Shown: piece by piece, positions 58,137-64,000 of the stretch
Numbering within the stretch: position 1 is the stretch's first letter
Layout: each line of letters begins with the position of its first letter
DNA from: Clostridia bacterium
GTDB lineage: Bacteria; Bacillota; Clostridia; Christensenellales; Borkfalkiaceae
DNA length: 64,000 bases
Reading direction: 5' to 3'
NCBI GenBank assembly: GCA_900770185.1
Contig: CAAGJM010000015.1
Span: 5,327 to 69,326, forward strand
Position numbers and translations under genes: made by a program
Notes under the pieces: model-generated
The model's database searches: none
The model's input: the letters and a program-made list of their open reading frames with translations, nothing else
What the model was told of the DNA's origin: nothing

Positions 58137-59003
58137 TTATCCTTTGTCGTTTTGCCACAGCCCCGAACAGCCGCACGGCAAAACTATGCCTTCATCGGTC
58201 GGAAGCCCCACTTCGTACGCGTCGAAGGTTCCGCCCAGACTTTTTAAGTTAAGCGTAAGTATGTTTTTTATGACTTGCGGCTGAAGCCCCGTCGTATAAC
58301 TGTTTATGAGGAAAAACAAGGGGTTGTCGGACAAAACTTCGACGCACGTTTTAACCAAACCGAAAAGTTCGTTTTCTATCTTCCACGTTTCGCCGTTCGG
58401 ACCTCTGCCGAAACTCGGCGGGTCCATAATTACGGCGTCGTACTTTTTGCCGCGCTTTATTTCGCGCTTAACGAACTTCAAGCAGTCGTCGATTATAAAC
58501 CTTACTTTACCTTCGCCGACGCCCGTAAGCCTGCAATTTTCGCCGGCGCGCTCCACCATACCCTTAGCCGCGTCCACGTGGCAGACCTTCGCGCCCGCTT
58601 TTAAGCAAGCGACCGTCGCCCCGCCCGTATACGCAAACAAATTAAGCACGCTTATCTCTCGCCCCGCGCCGCGAATAAGTTCGGACATTTTATCCCAGTT
58701 GACGGCTTGCTCGGGGAACAGCCCCGTGTGCTTAAAACCCATGGGCTTGATTAAAAATTTAAGTTCGCCGTAAGATATGACCCACTCGTCGGGATATTTT
58801 TTTAAAACTTCCCACTTGCCGCCGCCCGTGGCGCTGCGCGAATATCTGGCGTTAAGCCCCTTATACGCCGCCATATCGATATGGGGCGGCCATATAACCT
58901 GAGGGTCGGGACGCAAAAGTTTTACACCCTTCCAGTCCTCGAGCTTATACCCGTCGCCCGTGGCGATGACGCGGTAATCTTTCCATTTATCGGCAACAAG
59001 CAT
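58137..59003 (-). CDS. RlmI/RlmK-type rRNA methyltransferase
   Basis: 288 residues, class I SAM-dependent methyltransferase of the Methyltrans_SAM group: FPEQAVNWDKM, SAM-binding NLFAYTGGATVACLKAG near 120, and DPPSFGRGP near 193. It lacks the N-terminal PUA domain of RlmI. Target position unknown. RBS AAAGGGT; starts 1 nt after the ileS stop, so it belongs to the T-box-controlled operon. Confidence 0.88.
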   Translation of the reverse strand: MLVADKWKDYRVIATGDGYKLEDWKGVKLLRPDPQVIWPPHIDMAAYKGLNARYSRSATGGGKWEVLKKYPDEWVISYGELKFLIKPMGFKHTGLFPEQAVNWDKMSELIRGAGREISVLNLFAYTGGATVACLKAGAKVCHVDAAKGMVERAGENCRLTGVGEGKVRFIIDDCLKFVKREIKRGKKYDAVIMDPPSFGRGPNGETWKIENELFGLVKTCVEVLSDNPLFFLINSYTTGLQPQVIKNILTLNLKSLGGTFDAYEVGLPTDEGIVLPCGCSGLWQNDKG

Positions 59004-59004
59004 T

Positions 59005-62000
59005 TTAAACCCTTTCGACGCCTATCGTCACTTCTTCGTCGCCGACCTTCCACGTCTTAGCGTAACCCGAAACGCTCGTAGCGGGGATAAGTTCGACGGC
59101 AAGCACGCTCTTTTTAAGATTGTCGCCGCGGCTTTCGAACACCTTTTTAGCGTTGCCGCAAGCGTTAAAGTAAACCTTGATTCTGTCGGTTACTTCGAAG
59201 CCCGCTTCTTTGCGCATCGTCTGAATTTTGGAAGTTATTTCCCTTTCCACCCCTTCAAGCAGAAGTTCGGGGGTTATTTCGGTGTCGAGCGCAACGGTCA
59301 TTCCGTTTTCGCTTGCCGAAACGTAACCGTGTAAGCTGTTGGTGGTTATAAGCAAATCGTCAAGCGCGAATTCGACTTCGCCGCCGCCGAGCGTGGTCTT
59401 GTATACCCCGCCCGCCTTGACGGTTTTAACTATTTCGTTCGCGTCGGCGTTTTGTAAAAACTCTCTTATAAGGTTAAGCTTTGCGCCGTATTTCGGTCCA
59501 AGCGTTTTAAGCTGCGGTTTTATCGAGTAAGAAACGAACTTGTCGGCGTCTTTTATAAACTCTACGCTCTTGACGTTCAATTCGTCTTTCGCAATGTCGA
59601 GCATTTCGTCGTTTAAGTCAACCTTTCTTTCGGTGGTCACGTAAAGTTCAGAGAGGGGTTGACGGTTTTTAACGTTCGCGCTGTTTCTTGCGGCTCTGCC
59701 TAAAACGACTATTTCGGAAACGACGCTCATATCGTCTTCGAGTTTCTTATCTATCATCTTTTCGTCCGCTACGGGGAATGAGCAGAGGTGAACGGACTTA
59801 GGCGCGTCTTTATAAAACGCCGGCGCTAAGTTTTGGTACATGCTTTCCGCCATAAACGGAACGTAAGGAGCCGAAAGTTTTGCAAGGGTTAAAAGAACGG
59901 TATACAAGGTGGTGTAAGCCGCCGCCTTATCGTCGGTCATATCCTTGCCCCAATACCTTTCTCTGCCGCGGCGGATATACCAGTTGGAAAGGTCGTCCGC
60001 AAACGCCTGAAGTTCCCTTGAAGTTTCAAAAATTTTGTATTCGTTAAGCCCTTCGTCCACGTCTTTTATAAGAGTGTTAAGCTTAGATAATATCCACTTA
60101 TCCATTAAGCTCAACTTGCACTTGTTTATATCGTAGTCGGCGGGGTTATACTTGTCAATCTCGGCGTATAGTACGAAAAACGCGTAAGCGTTCCACACCG
60201 TACCCATAAACTTGCGTTGCGCTTCGGAAACGGCTTCGGGGTAGAACCTTGACGGGAGCCACGGAGCGGAACCGGTATAAAAGTACCACCTTACCGCGTC
60301 CGCGCCCTGCTTGTCGAGTACCGTCCACGGGTCGACTACGTTGCCGAGGTGCTTACTCATTTTAATGCCGTTTTTATCGTTCACGTGACCTAAAACTATG
60401 CAGTTTTTAAAGGGAGCTTTATCGAAAAGTATCGTCGATATAACGAGAAGGGTGTAGAACCACCCGCGGGTCTGGTCGATAGCTTCGCTGATAAAATCGG
60501 CGGGGAACAACTTATTGAATAATTCTTTGTTTTCAAACGGATAGTGAAGCTGAGCGAAAGGCATGCTGCCGCTGTCGAACCAGCAGTCGATAACGTCTTT
60601 GACCCTGCGCATCGTTCCGCCGCACTCGCATTTGAAAGTAGGCTCGTCGATATACGGGCGGTGAAGTTCTATATCTTCTTTAAGTCCGCAAAGGTCGCGC
60701 AACTCTTTGCGCGAGCCCATAACGTGAACTTTGCCGCACTTGTCGCAAGTCCATACGGGCAGCGGAGTGCCCCAGTATCTTTCGCGGGATAAGCCCCAGT
60801 CGATAACGTTTTCAAGGAAGTTGCCCATTCTCCCGGACTTAATGGTTTCGGGCATCCAGTTTATAGAGTTATTCGCCGCGATAAGCCTGTCTTTAACCGC
60901 GGTGGTTTTTATGAACCAGCTCGAACGGGCGTAGTAAATAAGCGGAGTGTTGCAACGCCAGCAGAAGGGGTACGAGTGGGTGAATTCCTGCACCTTGAAC
61001 ATTTTGCCTTCTTTCTCTAAGTCTTCGATTATAACTTTGTCGGCGTCTTTAACGAACAAGCCGCGGTATTTGCCGCACTCTTCCGTCATTTTGCCGCGCG
61101 CGTCAACCAAATTAATGAACGCGATATCGTATTTTTTGCACACGCGCGAGTCATCTTCGCCGAAGGCGGGCGCGTTGTGAACTATACCCGTGCCGTCGTC
61201 AAGCGTAACGTAATCGTCGCAGATAACGATATACGCTTTTTTGTTCGGTTCAAGCGCGGCGCGCGCAAAGTCGAAAAGGGGTTCGTACTCGGTATACTCG
61301 TAGTCTTTACCCGTTTTAACCGACAAAACTTCGTAATTTTCAAAGAGTTTATCGACAAGGGCTTTCGCCAAAACGTACACCTTGCCGTCTTCCGCCTTGA
61401 TTTCGGCATACTCCGCTTTAGCGTTCACGCAGAGCGCGACGTTCGACGGAAGCGTCCACGGCGTGGTGGTCCAGGCAAGGAAGTATTTGTCTTCGCCCTT
61501 AATCTTAAAGCTGACGTAAACGGACTTTTCGGTCACGTCTTTATAACCTTGCGCGACTTCGTGCGAAGAAAGCGCCGTTCCGCAGCGCGGGCAGTATGGG
61601 ACGATTTTATAGCCCTTATATAAAAGACCCTTTTCCCAAATTTGCTTTAACGCCCACCATTCGCTTTCGATATAATCGTCGTGATAAGTGACGTAGGGGT
61701 TATCCATATCGCACCAGTACCCCAAGCGGTCGCTCATTTCTTTCCATTCGCCGGTGTACTTGAAAACGCTTTCTTTACACTGCTTTATGAAAGGCTCGAT
61801 GCCGTATTTTTCGATATCCTGCTTGCCGTCAAGCCCGAGTTTTTTCTCTATTTCGAGTTCGACGGGAAGCCCGTGCGTATCCCAGCCCGCTTTTCTTAAA
61901 ACGTGCTTGCCTTTCATTGTCTGATATCTCGGAATTATGTCTTTTATGACGCGGGTTAAAACGTGCCCGATATGCGGTTTGCCGTTCGCCGTCGGCGGAC

Positions 62001-62136
62001 CGTCGTAAAAACAAAATTCGGGGTGACCTTCGTTCTTTTTAATGCTTTCTTCAAAAACGTGATTGTCTTCCCAGAACTTTATAATCTCTTTTTCGCGTTC
62101 CGAAAAGTTAAGATTAGTGTCTACTTTTTTGTACAT
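59005..62136 (-). CDS. ileS: isoleucyl-tRNA synthetase
   Basis: 1043 residues, class Ia synthetase charging tRNA-Ile. HIGH motif HIGH (55-58), CP1 editing domain, KMSKH near 590 (His in place of the usual final Ser), then the anticodon-binding and C-terminal domains. Length and phrases such as SSHEVAQGYKDV indicate the eukaryote-like (type 2) IleRS, which is less sensitive to mupirocin in studied species. RBS AAGGAG. Controlled by the upstream T-box. Confidence 0.97.
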   Translation of the reverse strand: MYKKVDTNLNFSEREKEIIKFWEDNHVFEESIKKNEGHPEFCFYDGPPTANGKPHIGHVLTRVIKDIIPRYQTMKGKHVLRKAGWDTHGLPVELEIEKKLGLDGKQDIEKYGIEPFIKQCKESVFKYTGEWKEMSDRLGYWCDMDNPYVTYHDDYIESEWWALKQIWEKGLLYKGYKIVPYCPRCGTALSSHEVAQGYKDVTEKSVYVSFKIKGEDKYFLAWTTTPWTLPSNVALCVNAKAEYAEIKAEDGKVYVLAKALVDKLFENYEVLSVKTGKDYEYTEYEPLFDFARAALEPNKKAYIVICDDYVTLDDGTGIVHNAPAFGEDDSRVCKKYDIAFINLVDARGKMTEECGKYRGLFVKDADKVIIEDLEKEGKMFKVQEFTHSYPFCWRCNTPLIYYARSSWFIKTTAVKDRLIAANNSINWMPETIKSGRMGNFLENVIDWGLSRERYWGTPLPVWTCDKCGKVHVMGSRKELRDLCGLKEDIELHRPYIDEPTFKCECGGTMRRVKDVIDCWFDSGSMPFAQLHYPFENKELFNKLFPADFISEAIDQTRGWFYTLLVISTILFDKAPFKNCIVLGHVNDKNGIKMSKHLGNVVDPWTVLDKQGADAVRWYFYTGSAPWLPSRFYPEAVSEAQRKFMGTVWNAYAFFVLYAEIDKYNPADYDINKCKLSLMDKWILSKLNTLIKDVDEGLNEYKIFETSRELQAFADDLSNWYIRRGRERYWGKDMTDDKAAAYTTLYTVLLTLAKLSAPYVPFMAESMYQNLAPAFYKDAPKSVHLCSFPVADEKMIDKKLEDDMSVVSEIVVLGRAARNSANVKNRQPLSELYVTTERKVDLNDEMLDIAKDELNVKSVEFIKDADKFVSYSIKPQLKTLGPKYGAKLNLIREFLQNADANEIVKTVKAGGVYKTTLGGGEVEFALDDLLITTNSLHGYVSASENGMTVALDTEITPELLLEGVEREITSKIQTMRKEAGFEVTDRIKVYFNACGNAKKVFESRGDNLKKSVLAVELIPATSVSGYAKTWKVGDEEVTIGVERV

Positions 62137-62181
62137 AATTACTCCTTATTGCGGGGCGTTCGTAAGTCGCCCGTTTTATCG

Positions 62182-62415
62182 AAAAATAAAAAGGTTTATT
62201 CGCCTAAGAGACGAATAAACCGCGGTACCACTCTTTTTCGCGCTTAAAAAGCGCGCAACTTAATCCCTTAACGCAGGCATACGGACAAGCTTACTTAGTT
62301 TCGGCAAGTCGGCTACGGAGCGATACGCTAAGCTTACCCGACCGCCGGCTTTCACCTTATGCCGTACTCTCTTTTCGTCGCGATTTTATGCTTGCGCTTT
62401 CCGATTGTCGCCTTT
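62182..62415 (-). promoter_or_regulatory. T-box riboswitch of ileS
   Basis: The T-box core AAAAAGAGTGGTACCGCG is at 62221-62238 (minus). Stem I shows AGAGAG and GGTGAAAGCC of the distal loop. A candidate Ile specifier ATC (62322-62324) sits just below a GCGCAAGC/GCTTAGCG pairing. The terminator stem is 62193-62202 with 62212-62221 followed by TTTTT. Uncharged tRNA-Ile would favour read-through. Confidence 0.93.
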
Positions 62416-62421
62416 TAGTGT

Positions 62422-62450
62422 ATTTTAGCAAATAAAAGCGGTTATGTAAA
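62422..62450 (-). promoter_or_regulatory. ileS promoter
   Basis: TTTACA (62445-62450 on minus), 17 nt, TAAAAT (62422-62427). Confidence 0.75.
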
Positions 62451-62490
62451 GCAAAAAAACGATTAAATTTTTTTTAACCGAAATTTTCAC

Positions 62491-62519
62491 TTGATTATTT
62501 TACCGTTTTATAGTAATAT
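62491..62519 (+). promoter_or_regulatory. SRP RNA promoter
   Basis: TTGATT (62491-62496), 17 nt, TAATAT (62514-62519); predicted start at about 62526, which matches the first paired base of the RNA. Confidence 0.72.
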
Positions 62520-62526
62520 AATATCG

Positions 62527-62793
62527 CTGTACTATGTGGGGAGTTAGCGGTGCCCTGTAACTTGCAATCCGCTATAGCAAGGCCGAAAAGTCCTTCGAGG
62601 CGTTTACCGTGGAAGGCTGCGTAGACCGGACGGCGTTGACGTTTTGGTCTTATGCAACGCGTCCCCGTGAACCGCGTCAGGATAGGAATATAGCAGCGCT
62701 AAGCGGATAGCCGCGTGTGCCATAAGGTAGCTTTGACCGAGCCGCGCCGCTCTATTAACGCTTCGGCGGCAAGCGTCGGAAAGGAACGTACAG
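62527..62793 (+). ncRNA. ffs: signal recognition particle RNA, large Gram-positive type
   Basis: About 267 nt. The Alu domain GGGGAGTTAGCGGTGCCCTG with GCAATCCGCTATAGCAAGGCCGA, and the S-domain core GTCAGGATAGGAATATAGCAGC with the GGAA tetraloop, are diagnostic. The ends pair: CTGTAC (62527-62532) with GTACAG (62788-62793), then TTTTT. The Alu-bearing form is typical of Bacillota. Confidence 0.97.
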
Positions 62794-62806
62794 TTTTTGA
62801 CTTAAC

Positions 62807-62831
62807 GGGGGTTTCATCAAAACCCCCTTTA
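62807..62831 (+). terminator. terminator after SRP RNA
   Basis: GGGGGTTT (62807-62814) with AAACCCCC (62820-62827), loop CATCA, then TTTAATT. Confidence 0.75.
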
Positions 62832-62873
62832 ATTATATCGTTTTGCCGTATTTATAAACGGCGGGGAGTATAT

Positions 62874-63527
62874 ATGATAGCCGATAACGTAAAAGAAATT
62901 TTAAGCGAAATAAGCGGCGGCAATAATTTAGGCGAGCCTATAACTTTGGTCGGCGCGACGAAGTTCCAACCCGTCGAAGCGATTAACGAAGCTATATCCG
63001 CAGGGCTTAAAGACGTTGGAGAAAACAAAGCGCAGGAATTCAGGGATAAAGCTCCTTTTCTGTTGCCCGTCAATTATCACTTTTTCGGCAGGCTGCAAAA
63101 AAACAAAGTTAAGTATTTAATAGGCAAATGTTATTTAATTCAAAGCGTCGACAGTATTGAACTGCTCGACGAAATCAACCGTTTAAGCGAACAAAAAGGC
63201 GTTATTCAAAACGTTTTAATGGAGCTTAACCTTGGCGAAGAACAAAAAGGCGGGTTTAAAATATCCGACGCGGACGGCGCGCTTAAATACGCAAGCGGCC
63301 TTAAAAACGTAAAAGTCCTCGGCTTTATGGCGATGCTCCCCGAACTTGGCGAAGAAAGTTATTTTATAACTCTGCTTTTAAATTTGCGCGAACTTTACGA
63401 CCGCTATAAAGACGTTTACGGGTTTAAGTACCTATCCGTCGGTATGAGCGGCGACTATAAACTGACGATAAAGCACGGCGCGAATATGATACGCGTCGGC
63501 ACGAAGATTTTCGGCAAACGGTATTAA
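62874..63527 (+). CDS. YggS-family PLP homeostasis protein
   Basis: 217 residues, single-domain TIM-barrel PLP-binding protein without known catalysis. PLP Lys30 in VGATKFQP; HFFGRLQKNKVKYL and the phosphate-binding LSVGMSGDY follow. I start at the ATG at 62874 with GGGGAG before it; longer frames would run back into the SRP RNA. It precedes sepF as in most Firmicutes (ylmE-sepF). Confidence 0.95.
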   Translation: MIADNVKEILSEISGGNNLGEPITLVGATKFQPVEAINEAISAGLKDVGENKAQEFRDKAPFLLPVNYHFFGRLQKNKVKYLIGKCYLIQSVDSIELLDEINRLSEQKGVIQNVLMELNLGEEQKGGFKISDADGALKYASGLKNVKVLGFMAMLPELGEESYFITLLLNLRELYDRYKDVYGFKYLSVGMSGDYKLTIKHGANMIRVGTKIFGKRY

Positions 63528-63530
63528 GTT

Positions 63531-63770
63531 TTGACGGAACGCGAATTTTTTGAAAAAGGTACGGAAGTTACGCGGTTCTGCCCCAAAAAGGCGGAAGAAA
63601 CCGAAGAGATTATAAATTTTATAAGAACCGCGCCCGCGATAGTGAACCTAAGTTTATGCCGCGGCGACAGCGCGCAACGCATAGCCGATATATTGTGCGG
63701 CGCGGTTTACGCTCTTAACAAAAAAATCTGCCCCCTCGATAAAGATAATTATTTGATTATTAGCGGATAG
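63531..63770 (+). CDS. sepF: short SepF-like cell-division protein
   Basis: 79 residues matching only the C-terminal SepF core: PKKAEETEEIINFIRT, VNLSLCRGDSAQRIADILCGAVYAL and DNYLIIS. SepF normally has 130-150 residues, with an N-terminal membrane-binding helix and linker that are missing here. TTG start 3 nt after the yggS stop, no clear RBS. It may bind FtsZ but would need another way to reach the membrane. Confidence 0.85.
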   Translation: MTEREFFEKGTEVTRFCPKKAEETEEIINFIRTAPAIVNLSLCRGDSAQRIADILCGAVYALNKKICPLDKDNYLIISG

Positions 63771-63935
63771 CGGCAAACTTCGTTTGCTTTTTGTGAGCCG
63801 CCCGTGTTTAGTCGCCGCGTTCGCTTCCGCGAGATATTTCGCTAACGCTCAATATGACAAGCAGTGGTTAGCGATTAGCGGGTAGCGGGTGGATTATTTG
63901 TCTGTCATTCTGAGTGAAACGAAGAATCTTTGCGG
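63765..63935. repeat. dispersed intergenic repeat family A, copy 5
   Basis: The core at 63767-63859 is the reverse-oriented match of the 46.05-kb copy and contains the exact reverse complement of 41492-41521. The 27-bp word at 63903-63929 is identical to 13879-13905. TTAGCGATTAGCGGGTAGCG spacers lie between. No gene is seen from here to the window edge. Confidence 0.78.
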
Positions 63936-64000
63936 AAGCGCGCTTGACTTTACATTGTCTTTGCCCACTTGTTAAAGGGGGAAGACGGCGCATTTTGTGG

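Noticed and set aside
58135..58176. Earlier start of the pseudouridine synthase
   Set aside because: It lies inside the methyltransferase gene, lacks an RBS and does not align with the family; the ATG at 58134 has AAAGGAT.
61177..61623. 148-codon frame antisense to ileS
   Set aside because: A shadow of the ileS coding strand caused by codon bias; no RBS or family match. Similar long antisense frames over nrdD, metK, lon and mfd were dropped for the same reason.
62715..62873. Upstream extension of yggS by 53 codons
   Set aside because: The extension runs through the 3' end of the SRP RNA and its terminator, and the GGGGAG site supports the ATG at 62874.

Overview
The window reads as a chromosomal segment of a Gram-positive, monoderm bacterium of the Bacillota, most likely an uncultured member of the class Clostridia. 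The support is a 6S/Alu-containing large SRP RNA, yggS-sepF, the gene order tig-clpP-clpX-lon-engB, pth-mfd-foldase, sporulation-associated YlbJ and YlmC/YmxH proteins, strictly anaerobic ribonucleotide reductase (nrdD/nrdG), a T-box in front of ileS, and sigma-A promoters with an almost invariant 17-bp spacer. No tRNA, rRNA, transposase, integrase or CRISPR array was seen. The genus cannot be named from this sequence alone. Most genes lie on the minus strand.

Layout: 1-7 kb holds an XRE-cupin regulator with tandem operators, a PH-domain-like membrane protein, an ABC-F ATPase, a YkvI-type transporter, a Ppx/GppA-HD phosphatase and two half-size TSUP permeases. 7-10 kb is one very large lipoprotein. 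10.5-11.5 kb is a compositionally foreign patch with an SGNH hydrolase. 11.5-19.5 kb has metK, a PflA-like radical SAM protein, dut and nrdG/nrdD. 19.8-26.2 kb is the foldase-mfd-pth cluster. 26.4-27.1 kb is a small HTH/SLOG-remnant island between two related hairpins. 27-31 kb has prs, tadA, rlmH, a CPBP protease, ylmC and a patatin. 31-36 kb has an orphan Wzz/BY-kinase/PHP-phosphatase set and rarA. 36-42.5 kb has ylbJ, coaD, rsmD, alr, an ABC exporter and a DUF6062 protein. 42.5-49.6 kb is engB-lon-clpX-clpP-tig. 49.8-54.5 kb has rqcH, a pseudouridine synthase and feoB/feoA. 55-64 kb has an exported surface protein, a PHP protein, a second pseudouridine synthase, an rRNA methyltransferase, T-box-ileS, SRP RNA, yggS and a short sepF.

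The genes are mainly housekeeping: proteostasis (trigger factor, ClpXP, Lon, PrsA-like foldase, RqcH), nucleotide supply (Prs, Dut, NrdDG, TadA), translation and rRNA maturation (IleS, Pth, RlmH, RsmD, EngB, pseudouridine synthases), DNA repair (Mfd, RarA), iron uptake (Feo) and envelope proteins. What stands out is the non-coding part. Two families of dispersed intergenic repeats (at least nine loci) sit inside clusters that are normally compact (nrdD/nrdG, rsmD/coaD, clpX/lon). Several genes have good promoters placed so close to the ATG that the mRNA should be leaderless. A few stretches (10.5-11.5 kb, 26.4-27.1 kb) look acquired or decayed. I found no convincing multi-gene novel defence or biosynthetic system; the repeat families, the leaderless promoters and the doubly anchored lipoprotein are the best candidates for something undescribed.
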